Made by a program: the position numbers and the translations under genes. Of a stretch of 64,000 nucleotides of DNA, positions 1 to 10,400 are shown piece after piece. Under the pieces are notes generated by a model, which worked only from the letters and a program-made list of their open reading frames with translations, had not been told where the DNA came from and ran no database searches. Positions within the stretch are counted from its first letter, which is position 1. Every line of letters starts with the position of its first letter. This DNA is from Paraphysoderma sedebokerense (Eukaryota > Blastocladiomycota > Physodermatomycetes > Physodermatales > Physodermataceae), in NCBI GenBank assembly GCA_025602915.1, contig JAHLJZ010000001.1, forward strand, positions 124,001 to 188,000, in the 5' to 3' direction.

Positions 1-2945
1 GTCGATCCAGACACACTATTGTCGGAACGAATTGCGATTTTGCTCTCATTACCCCAGCAGGGATCCCTTCTTGCTTTCATTAATAATACTTGGGAAGAAG
101 TCATAAGCGTTCCTCATATGCTTCATCTCAATACATCCATCAAATACTCTCCTAATAAGAACTATTTCGGAACCGATTCATTCATTTACATGGCAAATGA
201 TGGAAGTCTGAATTCAACCGTCAATGCCACTATAACTCTTACCATTAAATCTGTGAACGGTGCGTCCGGACAATACTATGGTAGTGTTCGATAACTGTAT
301 GCTAAATCTTGATATATCCTCCAGATCCACCATTTTTTAACGCGACAAACTTGAACATCGATTTCTACGAAGATACAGACACGATTATTAGTTTTAATAT
401 CTCTGATATCGACATCGGCGACAAATTGACTGTAAAAGTCACTGATATATATCTCAATGGTTCTCTATATATTCCTGGTCTTCCAAAGGAGCCCAGGAAT
501 CTTCTCGGAGAAGGTTCTGAACTGCGGGGTCCTCCGTATCAAGTACTCTATTCACCTGCAAAAGATTTCTTCACTTCCGCACCCGAAGATATCCAGTACT
601 TTAATGTCACGTATTCAGATATCTCCAACAATCCGCTTTTGTTTCACCAAGTCTCGTTTACTGTCTGGCCTATCAACGATCCTCCCACGATTCCCTGTAC
701 CGCACCTCTTCTTACTTTACCACCAAGTTTTCTTATCGGCCAATCACGGGACCACTCGTTCTCCATTTTTGCTAACGATGTTGACGACTCCAATTTAACT
801 TTTGTGTTGAAGTCAGTCCCATCAAAGGGAATTTTGCGTGATTTAAACGGTCTCCTTCTTCAAGCCGGGAGTCAAATTTCGATTTCAGAATTCATTTTTC
901 AAACCAACCGGACAGGCGGGGGTTATCCATATTCAAACTTTACCATGTTTGCGATAGATTCGAAGGGTTCGAAGTCAAATGAGTGTACCTTCCCCTTCTC
1001 CTTCACATGCCCCCCAGGTATGGTTCAACTGTTGGATCATTGTTTGCATCTTCTTGCTTGTTATTTAATTGATAGATATATTCTTAGGATTATATAATAA
1101 TATTTTCAAAAGTGGCCGAGGTGACATATGCGAACCGTGCCCCTTAGGTTTGGGTACACTCTTTGATGAATCCAATTTGAACAATGTATTGACACTTACT
1201 CCATTAATGTAGGCGCTGTGTGCAGGTGGTGTCTTCTTTGTCAGTTCAAAGTAATCCATTACTTACTTCTAAAATCAATTTAGTCCTGATGGGAGCATTG
1301 CTCCGCGTCCGCAACTGGGTTGGTGGAGAAGTGAAGACAATAATACCTTCTTGGAGTGTTTTCCTGTGAGTCAATTTTAATTTCTGTGTAAACCGAAACT
1401 CATGTCTAAAATTCAGTAATATCCAAAAGCCTTCAGCATGTATCGGTACGGCTGAGAATACTTGCGCTGAAGGATATGAAGGTACAAGATGTGCGTCCTG
1501 CCAGCAGAATTACTACCGCCTTGGCGAAGTTTGCCGCGCATGTCAAATGGCGAACTATATCCCCACCGTTATTGCGGTTTCAGTGATGATTTTTGTCGGC
1601 CTGCTTCTAGTTCTTCTCCAACGCTTCGGAGTTTATAAAATAAGGTATGCTATAATAAACAGTTGATGCTACTGGTCATACGATATTTACTAACTGATTA
1701 TTTATTGCTCTGCTTGTCATAGCTTTACGACAATGAACATTTTGATCAACTTTCTGCAAACCATTTGGATTCTGCGTAATATGCGACTTGATTGGCCGCA
1801 AGACCTACTTGAAGTTTTGCAGCACATCAATTTTTTCGCTATTAACATTGAGATTGTGGCTCCGGAATGCGTCATACAAGCACCACTTTCATTCAGTCAA
1901 AAACTCCGAATTGTATTTGCTCTGCCTATCTGTCTACTGGGTCTTAGTATTTTAATCGCGAGTATGACTAGTTTTATAACGACCATGAGGAAGTCCAGAG
2001 CGGATTGCAGAAAAGGTACCCTACCCTTGGACCCCCGCCAAAGGGAGAGAGCAGCTGTCACGGATATTGCGTTTAGCGCTCTCGGTATATTTCATATCGC
2101 TCTTTCGATTTTATACGTCAATATTGTGGCGAAATCCTTCGCGTTGTTTGATTGTACGCTGGAAGATGATGGCAGAGCATGGTTGGATGAAGAAGTATCA
2201 CTGGTTTGCTATACAGACTGGTGGTATCAAGATTTGCCGTACAGCATTCTGGCGGTGGTGTAAGTCCCAAAATATCTTTATTCATATTTTTTAAGTTTCT
2301 TCAGGGTTCCATTAACTTGTTATATTTGTCAGCTTTTACGCACTCGGTATACCGCTTTACTTCGGTGTCCTTTCGTATTTCTATTACCAGAAACATCATG
2401 ATGGGCCATTTTGGGAGAAGTGGCGGCGGATTTCTGAACGTCTGTTGGAAGAATTCAGCGACGGCCATTTTAAACGAGAATATCAATATTATATCGTAGT
2501 ACAGCTCTTACAAAAACTTGCGATGGTTGCTGTCAGTACATTTTTTACGAGGTTAGGATTTCCGGTTTGTTTTGATTTATCACGGCGTTAATTACATCTA
2601 AACTTGTTTGTCAACAGGTACACGGGACTTCAAATTGTTCTTACGATCATTGTTCTCCATTCTCTTTTTATTGCGTACATGAAGCGCAATCCTTTTATAA
2701 ACCCGACCCTTAACTCTCTTGAAAAACTGTCTGTCATGTGCAGTATAGTCGTATTGGCATTGGGGCTACCTTTTAAAATTGATAATTTCCGCATATCACA
2801 GTATCGTTCCGGTTTAATTGCCGCCATTGTTTCTGTCATTTTAGGATTTATTTTAGCTGTGCTTGGGGCGGGATTGAATGATATTCGACGTAATTTTAGG
2901 ACAATCAGACGGGCAAAAGCAGAAATTGATCAAGCGTTTAATTAA
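1..2945 (+). CDS. Receptor paralog A, 3' part: cadherin-like ectodomain plus multi-pass membrane region (5' end outside window)
   Basis: This is the C-terminal part of a giant membrane protein; the frame is open from base 1. Exons read 1-259, 325-1017, 1088-1147, 1213-1225 (13 nt), 1284-1365, 1430-1644, 1723-2259, 2333-2551 and 2618-2945. They total 2406 nt, exactly 802 codons including stop. The first exons encode cadherin-like/Big_9-type domains (YFGTDSFIYMANDG, then V-N-D-P-P). A Cys-rich module follows (GDICEPCPLG, then CAEGYEGTRCASCQ), then about eight or nine hydrophobic segments beginning IPTVIAVSVMIFVGLLLVLL. The motif LGIPLYFGVLSYF and the conserved QLLQKLAMVAV stretch match the C-terminal region of TRP-like, large-ectodomain proteins of algae and other protists. 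A surface sensor or adhesion role is inference. It is the first of three head-to-tail paralogs; B and C share its exon pattern. Confidence 0.85.
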
Positions 2946-2946
2946 T

Positions 2947-2952
2947 AATAAA
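2947..2952 (+). terminator. Likely poly(A) signal AATAAA of receptor A
   Basis: An AATAAA hexamer lies almost directly after the stop codon of receptor A. The context is AT-rich, as expected for a 3' end. Usage is inferred. Confidence 0.35.
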
Positions 2953-3540
2953 TGGTTATATCGTGAGTTTCTGTTCTATGCATTTATTATTTCAATGTTA
3001 TATTTCATTAGCCTTAATGTATTTAATCAATATACTTCTATGTCGCGACTTCAAACCATTAATTTGTTGCCTGCATACAGAGATTGTTTTTCTTGTTTCA
3101 CATCTTAAATCCACTTTTGAGCCCGCTAGTTTCCAGAGGGCAAGAAACAGTCTCCTGTCTCACTGATACATATGAACTATGATAGGGATTATTTTTACGT
3201 GTGACCTGTAAATGTCGGTTAGAAATGACACCTCAATTTCCGCTGCCTGCACAAGAAAGTTTCAAAATCTCTGGAACCTTCATTGAAACATAATTAAACA
3301 TGTCGAAACCAAAGCAGATTGGTGTTCCCATAGAGGACGCGCAAATAGTGGTAATGAGAGTTCTGCAATGAGCAAACGGATCAAATTGCGGCACGCTTCT
3401 AGCTGTCCACAAAACGATCCCAGTAATAATGGGCAAAAAGATACATCACTCAAAGTTATTACAAAGCTATTTCCGATTATTTTTGTAAGAACAACAAACG
3501 ATACGACTTAAAAAAATGTCACAACCTAAAACCGAAGATT

Positions 3541-3678
3541 ATGTCTAGAGATATATTTTCTTGCGATCACTGTGGCTGGATAGTTTGCGGAGAAGACGAC
3601 TTTCTCAATCGAAGACGTGGATTTGTACCTTGTTTGCCGAAGTTGCGAAGAACAACTCCCGACAGTGCTTATCCCTAG
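3541..3678 (+). other. Short 45-codon ORF with a zinc-ribbon-like start; status uncertain
   Basis: An ATG opens a 45-residue frame starting MSRDIFSCDHCGWIVC, followed by a third Cys in GFVPC. The C-x2-C-G spacing and the shape 'F-x-C-x2-C-G' recall the first strand of zinc-binding folds such as Yippee/Mis18/CULT, but the frame ends before a complete domain. No splice partner was found. It may be a gene fragment or chance. It lies in the otherwise gene-poor stretch 2953-3882 downstream of receptor A. Confidence 0.2.
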
Positions 3679-3696
3679 TGAGGATGGAGAAGCAGA

Positions 3697-3842
3697 ATAT
3701 GGCTGAATCCCAATTAAAATATTGTAGGAATTCACCCTTTCCCTTGTGATTCCCAATTCTGGGTGAATTCCAAGTGAATCCCAATTCCAATTCAAATTCA
3801 AATTCTGGGTGAATTCCAACTGAATTCCAAGTAAATTCTGGG
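3697..3842. repeat. Degenerate GAATTCC-rich repeat cluster
   Basis: About 150 bases are built from alternating variants of CCCAATTC, TCTGGGTGAATTCC and AAGTGAATTCC, including internal runs of CAATTC and AAATTC. The units are imperfect and vary in length, so this is low-complexity or an old tandem array rather than a clean satellite. Similar GAATTC-rich words recur upstream of receptor B (about 6960-7140). Confidence 0.6.
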
Positions 3843-3882
3843 TAGGTAGAGGAGATAAAGTTCCAAAGGTATATTATAGACC

Positions 3883-4128
3883 TTATAGATCAGTAAACTC
3901 GAACACATATTTACTATCCACAGGGGCCATTGCGGATATTTCGTCCAAATAATTGTTAAGCAGTAGAGAATTCACTCCATCTCTTATTGGTTTTACATCC
4001 CGAAGTTGAGTTAATAAGTCATTGATTGCGGTAAAAATGGATTCCGGTACGCCGCTGCGACTAATTAACTTCCCGTCTTGATTCCGATGGCCCGTTGCAG
4101 TAGATCTTTGAATATTCTCATTCAACAT
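3883..4128 (-). CDS. Small 81-residue hypothetical protein overlapping the end of the HD gene
   Basis: An 81-codon minus-strand ORF begins with MLNENIQRSTATG and ends FEFTDL. I do not recognise a family. The central part (GVPESIFTAINDLLTQLRD) looks like an amphipathic helix and the composition is protein-like. Its ATG overlaps the stop codon of the upstream HD-domain gene in an ATGTTGA arrangement on the same strand. That is unusual for two eukaryotic genes, so it could be a downstream ORF in the HD transcript, an alternative last exon, or chance. Confidence 0.35.
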   Translation of the reverse strand: MLNENIQRSTATGHRNQDGKLISRSGVPESIFTAINDLLTQLRDVKPIRDGVNSLLLNNYLDEISAMAPVDSKYVFEFTDL

Positions 4129-4802
4129 TTCCCTTCACATTCGTCGACCAATCTGGTAAAGAATGTCGACATGAAATTGTGTCTCTCTTCAGCGATTTTC
4201 TTTCCTGGTTCCGTCTTGATCATGTCTTTGAGATGAATCAACTTCTCAAGGTAATGGGCATAAGTTGATTCTTGTCCATGTTTCTTTGAGGCATATTCTT
4301 CTTTGGTAGGCAATCGGGCAACTCTATCTTTGTCCTTTTCTGAATCATATAGGGGTCCTTTCTTTGCTCCGGAAAAAGCGAAGGCTCTGGCAACTCCGAT
4401 TGCTCCCATGGCATCAAGTCTGTCGGCGTCTTGAACGATCGCAAATTCTGATCTTAATGGAGTATTCTTGTTTCCAAGTTCGTTTTTGAAGGAGACAGAA
4501 TCGATCAAATCGAGCAAATGTTGTTTTTTCGCGGGATCATAATTTATTTGAGTAAGGAAGTGATCAATAAGGTTCCTGCTCTTTGTTTCTGAATGGTTAG
4601 TGTATTTCCAGTCACCAATGTCGTGTAACAAGGCCCCAAGTTCTACGAGTTCCATGTCGATTTGAGGGTATGTCAGTTGTAGATCGCGGGCAATACGAAG
4701 GGCAAGCTTTCTGACTCTGTTGATGTGGTGCCAGTCGTGACTTCCGTCGTTGTTTTTGAGTTCTGATTGGACATATTGTTCGACGTCGGTGATGATGTTC
4801 AT
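4122..4802 (-). CDS. HD-domain phosphohydrolase-like protein
   Basis: This is an intronless ORF of 226 residues starting MNIITDVEQYVQSELKNND. It shows metal-dependent phosphohydrolase HD-superfamily hallmarks: the first His in GSHDWHHINRVRKLA, the HD pair in GALLHDIGDW, and the later Asp in QDADRLDAMGAIGVAR. Length and motif order match the small YedJ-type HD proteins shared by bacteria and fungi. These probably hydrolyse nucleotides or other phosphate esters; the substrate is unknown. The frame stays open upstream to 5009, but I chose the Met at 4802 because family homology begins there and the upstream part is hydrophobic and unlike the family. It sits on the opposite strand between receptors A and B. 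Confidence 0.85.
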   Translation of the reverse strand: MNIITDVEQYVQSELKNNDGSHDWHHINRVRKLALRIARDLQLTYPQIDMELVELGALLHDIGDWKYTNHSETKSRNLIDHFLTQINYDPAKKQHLLDLIDSVSFKNELGNKNTPLRSEFAIVQDADRLDAMGAIGVARAFAFSGAKKGPLYDSEKDKDRVARLPTKEEYASKKHGQESTYAHYLEKLIHLKDMIKTEPGKKIAEERHNFMSTFFTRLVDECEGKC

Positions 4803-4912
4803 TTTCTTGTTTGTATGGGAAGGGTGCGAATGCTTCGAGAAGATGTGTTCTATTTGATAATAGAAGACGATTTGCAATAGTAAACACATAATTTTCTGAC
4901 CGACAAACTCAG

Positions 4913-5181
4913 AACCAAATGCAAAAAAGAGGTTACAATCACCTTTAAAAAAGCCGTTAAATCCGAGCAAAAAGGCGATAAACAAGGAGCTTTGGATCAG
5001 TATCGTCAAGGATTTATTTGGTTGCGTCGTGCTTTCAGAGGTGAGGCTTTAGTCGGTTGAGAACTAATTTCTACAGATACTTAACCGACAAATCAAAACT
5101 AGATTGAATGAGAAGATCAATGAAACAAACAAGGAAATTGATGAGCTTTCCGGAATAACGGGAGAAGAGAACTCTCCCTAA
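4913..5181 (+). pseudogene. Decayed MIT-domain gene fragment
   Basis: Two plus-strand blocks look like pieces of an MIT (microtubule interacting and trafficking) domain. Block 4913-5040 reads FKKAVKSEQKGDKQGALDQY, with the family pattern of Lys/Glu-rich helix, 'xGD', and 'ALxxYxxG'. Block 5077-5181 reads ILNRQIKTRLNEKINETNKE and resembles the third MIT helix. A GT (5041) and a CAG (5074-5076) flank a 36-base gap, but the phases do not match: joining them gives an immediate stop. No start codon or upstream exon is seen, because the HD gene's 5' flank lies there. I read it as a remnant of a spartin/spastin/VPS4-type gene, or a gene whose exons I cannot connect. Confidence 0.35.
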
Positions 5182-7408
5182 ATCCATGCTATGGGCCCTT
5201 CGGTTCGGTCCATCGGCGCAAGTTGGCGAGCAACCAAAACGCGAATGACGAAAGATTAAGCGGCCACCAACTGCTTTGATATTAACAGATATTATCATGA
5301 CTCCGGAAACAACTGGGAACGAAACAACTGCTGTATTTTCGCTTCTTCTCTTCCCAGCGTAGAGGAACCTCTCGCCATTGGTCGAGCAGCAGAAGAAGCG
5401 ATGATGCCGTATTATTCCACAATTAGGATATAACAACAAAAAAATCTCCTTCCTATTTCAGAGCACAAATAACGCGCAGACTGTAGGAAGCACTGGAACT
5501 GTACAGATTCCACTTTCAGAGACATGTAATTTGTCAATAGAACAGTCAAATGTGGGACCGACTCGTAGGACATCCGGCATTATGCAAGGTCTCGATGGAC
5601 TTCAGAAACCATGCTAGTGCTTGGACCATTCCTCTTGTAGACATCGGCCCACCGCGACATATGATATCATCATCAGTTTTTCTTAATTCTGCCCACCCAA
5701 ACCTACTCAAGTCTATTTATCCGGCGTTACGACAAGCTTGGATGCTACTGGTTCCCAACGAAGAATTGGTGAAAATGTCCGAAATCACATTGATTGCACT
5801 TTGTGCGTGCATTTCTGTTGCAACTGAGGCGAAACGGATAAAAGGTTAGAAAGCATGCCTGGGGCCAGAGTTAGAGTGAGGTGGCACAACGCTGCGCTAT
5901 TTATTACTGTCAGTTCAATAAGTGCACTATAAATCTTCATCCAGAACTCTCCAAATTTTTATGGATGAATATCTTTATGGTTCCCTTGTTAGGTTTATTT
6001 AAATGACAATATCTAGACAAATCGATCTCCATCCTTGAAAATCCCATTGGGATTTGGAAATTAAAGATATCGAGTTGGCATAGGTTGTGAACGTATGCAA
6101 GGCTTTAATCGAATAAGTTAGAAGAAGGCAATTCAAAGTTCTTGGACTTCAAGTTGGCAGGCTTTAGTCTGTAACATACCATACGGAATGAGAACCGTCT
6201 ATTGCGTTTTTTGCAATACACAGAGGAATGTTTCCTGGTAGCGTATATCCTGGAGGAAGACATTTGGACAAAACTGTCGAGGCAATTGTATCATACATCA
6301 AAATTACCATGAGATGAGATTCTAGTGTTTCAATACATTTTTAAGTTCTTCATTTGCCTCATCCCCAAGCTCAACGATTTTACAGCCAAGTTGGGAACAT
6401 ATCTGTCTGCCAGGGTTTATAGTTTTATTGGCATTTATCGCTACAGTGAGCAACAGCCCAGGGATTTCAACGTCAGGATTCGACCAGCAAGAGAATGTAT
6501 TGAGTACTGACTAGAGTATAGATTGAGTATACAATATACACTTAACACTATACAGTGATACACCTGGGTATGGCAGTTCCCATTGTGACAGATGAACGAT
6601 CAGCGATGGGAGACTGAAGGGGGAGACTGGGCGGACAATCCGCTCTATGATAAAACTTGCATCGCGGATTACACCTGGATTAAAATTTAAATCATACAAC
6701 TTGACTATTATTTCTCCGACACAATTGGCTTTGACCACAACTTGCTACGAGAGTACTACGAGAGTTTTCAGTTCAGACCTGTACAGACATCAGTGGACAG
6801 TGAGTGAGTCGGCCCTGATGGCTGGTATTATATATTGGTCGAGCTTGGAAGTCGGCCGAAAGTGTCTGAAGTCTGAACTGAGGCTGTGAGGGACACTGAT
6901 AGCAAGCTTATTATTGCGACTATAATTACTAGGTCTATATATTGTAATGAGTTGATGACAGTGAATTCGAAGGAGCAACATTTGGAATTCTGCATTCTAA
7001 TTTCTTGGTCATACAGGTAACAGGCCTGGTGCGGTTGCGACTGTGGAGTTCCGAATTCCGAATTTCCCTCCGAGCCCTGAACGCTCGATCCGGAGTTCCC
7101 GACACATCGAGAATTCGTCTGAATTCGAGACTCAGACAGTTGAGACCTTGTCGCCTTGACCTACCTTCAGTCCTTGACCCGTTTGTCAGATTGTCTACTT
7201 TGATGCAGCAGATAGAGAATTTGCCACTCTTGCGAGTAACGAAATAACGATTGTGCAATTTTGTTTCCCCTCCTGCAGACACCTGCTATAACCATAGATG
7301 TCCATTTTATCACTGCATATTCCATTCAGGGTTTAGGACGGCAAGCGACCTCGTCCTGCGTTGAATAAACTTTTAGTTTTCGTAGTTTCTTTCCACTCAT
7401 AATATCGA
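5182..7408. other. Gene-poor spacer upstream of receptor B
   Basis: About 2.2 kb with no ORF that I can assign. The longest (99 codons, from 5550) has no recognisable motif or plausible splice partners. The stretch holds an imperfect inverted repeat (6769-6880) and a GAATTC-rich block (about 6960-7140). The receptor B promoter must lie in its right-hand part, but I see no convincing TATA element. Confidence 0.5.
6769..6880. repeat. Imperfect inverted repeat
   Basis: CAGTTCAGAC (6769-6778) is the exact reverse complement of GTCTGAACTG (6871-6880). The next dozen bases are also partly complementary. The loop is about 92 bases. It could be a small hairpin, a MITE-like relic or chance; no target-site duplication was identified. 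Confidence 0.3.
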
Positions 7409-10400
7409 ATGAATATTATTTCAGTCTATTTGTTGCTGGCACAACTAGTTGCGGTGACCTTGGGCGCTGCCAACCCTTGGTTCCTTCATTCCTCCGCCCA
7501 CTCGAGTGTCTTCAACAAGCCAACATACACTGTGCTACATTCAACTGGAAATTCAACGCATTTTTTTCTGTTGGATCAATATTTCAGTATACATTACTTC
7601 CGACTATCAGGCAGTGCAGGTACAGTTGTGTACGATGGCTTGGGGGATAATTACGACCACGAAGGGGTGTTCGGCACTAGTTGGAGAGACACTAGAGATT
7701 CGGTGGACGTGAAATTAGGAATTAATCCCTACAACACTCAACTGTATATGGTGTAGGTATTCCCAATTGCCTGGGCAGAAGATACTTCTCAAAACTCACA
7801 TAATGGTACTATAGAAAATATTGCGAACCTGGTAGTTATTCAATTCGCATTCAGATATTCCGCTACCATTCCGCCAACGTCAGAACACCTTTAAACAGTT
7901 ACACATACTCTAGCGGTGCTTATTTTTATACTTCCTATACATACCCGTTTGTATTCTATTTTGGACCGTGGTTCGTCATACCGAGCTTATCAACCCTTTT
8001 TCAGACGCGTAAAAATAGAGTTCGACTCGACAAATGTTTATGTAGCGCAGTATAACGATCCGGTGCGGTCTACTAAAGGAGGTTACTTTATCGCAAAATT
8101 GACACATACATTGGGGACCGTTTCCAGTTTGTTTGAAACTTCTGTTGGTGCACTTTCGATCGACTTCAGCTGCCATCAATCCTCACTCATTTGTGTCTGG
8201 CTCGGAAACCAAACGGTTATCGAATATTCAATGTCTAATCTTTCAAGATACCGCACGTACAGTTCGATAATTGCGCCGATCATCTTGAGATTTAATCCAT
8301 CTATCGTTGAGACCAGTAACGGAAGTTACGCCTATTATTTACACCATACTGCTAGCACTGCCAATAGTGCCCAAGCCATGGTGCAGAAAAAAAAGATTAA
8401 CCATGATGGGATAACTAATGAAGTAGCAGTCTTTCCTAATCTTCTTTCAAATCCTCCACCGGAAGCTTTCGATATGGCAATTGATACCAATGGCCTCATT
8501 ATCACGGGGATGACTACAACTCCTTCTCCTCCGGTAGGGATAGGAAATCGAGATGTGGCTGTTTTCCGATATTCTCCGACACTTCAGTTAGAGTCACAAT
8601 TTTTGCTATCTACAGCACAACAGGACAACATTTCCAGAATATTTGTGCCAAACGGCAATCCAAATACCGTCGTCATCTGCGGCACAACCGATGGTAGCAT
8701 TAGCTCTCCAACGAGTTCTACTATATCTAGAAAGGCATTTGTTGCACGGTTCCAGTATTTTTTTATCAATAACGTCAGCACAGCAACTCCGAACGTCGTC
8801 CTTGCAGGAGAAACAGTCAGTATCTCCTTCTCCACCCTTCCTCCATCCGCGACGGCCAATATTCCTACAGTCAAGTTCAGCTCAATATCCTGTACGTCTG
8901 TAAAATGGACAGGATTCATTTTATCGGCAACAATACCGGCCGGTACCGGAGGTTTGTAGCCTTTTTGTTAGTCGGATTTATAACTCTTAACACCGACTTA
9001 CAAATATTTGTACAGGTCCTTATGAATTGCTCGTGGAATTCAGTTATCTTCCGTACAGTCCGAGCGTCAACATAAGTACGCTGTCGTATATGCAAAATCC
9101 TACCATACTAAATGTTCAGCCCCGACAAGGACCAGCAGGTAACCAATACTATTTGGATTCTTTAGCTTTCTAGTCCTAATACGTCTACTTGACCTCAGTG
9201 GGATACGATATCACGGTAATTGGGAGCAGTATGTTCCCCCCAGGTCAAAATGTCACGGTCTATGTGGGCGGCAAAATGTGCCCCTCAGTGTTGCGTTTGA
9301 ATTCCACAGCCATATCTTGTCGAACGCCACCAGGTCCGTTATTACTCATTCTTCTCTATATGTTGATGTCTTCTAATAGGAAATGATAGGAACCGGCCAA
9401 ACTTATCTGTCGTGCTTTCGAATGGGGGAGTATACAATAGCTCTCAGAATTTCCAAATTTCATACGACCCCCCGGTACTCTCTACTGTGACTCCAAGGGA
9501 TATTCCTACCGAAGGGGCGACCATTACAATCAAGTAAAATTGATTACCTTCTTTAATTAATATTATTTGTCTAATGTTTAAACGTTGCTAGAGGATCAAA
9601 TTTTGGCCCTTGTGCTGCCAGTCCGTGCGCGCTTGTCAATATGACGCTAGACATCGGGGTCAGTCTCTGCAACGGCGGACTTCATTTCAATGATTCCACC
9701 ATTCAATGCAACGTGCCAGAAGGATATTTGGATTCCAACATAACCATTCGCATTACTGTCAATGGACAACCAAGCGTTAGCTCTCTCAATATTTCATATG
9801 GCAAACCAAGTGTTACTGGTATCAATCCTCGTAATGTCATTTCCAGAAATCCGGTACGTGTATTATTAAATAATGATATATTGTTAATTATTTAACTGAC
9901 CTGACATCAATTCTAAAGAGTATTTTCATTGATGGATTGAACTTCGGTCCAATATCAGCTCCACGCTCCGTAGTTCTGCATGATATGACGAACAGTCAGA
10001 ATTACAGCTGCCCAAACGTCACTTGGATATCGCATGCAAACATTCGCTGGTAACTACATATTAATATTTTAATTGTATTTTTTGGTTCAACATCTCCCCG
10101 ACTAATAATGTCCTCTCCAATAGCGATTTCACTACCGTCAACCTTCCTCTATCGGAAAAATTTAATGTAACGGTAACTGTTGGAAACCGAACCAGCGACA
10201 TGACGTCCAAGGGCTTGTTCGGAACCGGTGTCAGCAATAATCCTCCAAACGCTATGCCCTTGAGTGTATCAACATTTGAAGAGCAGTCGTTGCTTATTCA
10301 GTTTGGGTTTAGTGATCCAGATGGCGATGATATGGTTGCGATTTATATCACCACAAATCCAACGAATGGATCATTATACCAAGTCGCAATCACCGGGGAC

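Noticed and set aside
5550-5849. 99-codon plus-strand ORF as a gene
   Set aside because: No motif, no splice partners and irregular composition; a plausible alternative frame overlaps it. Probably chance.
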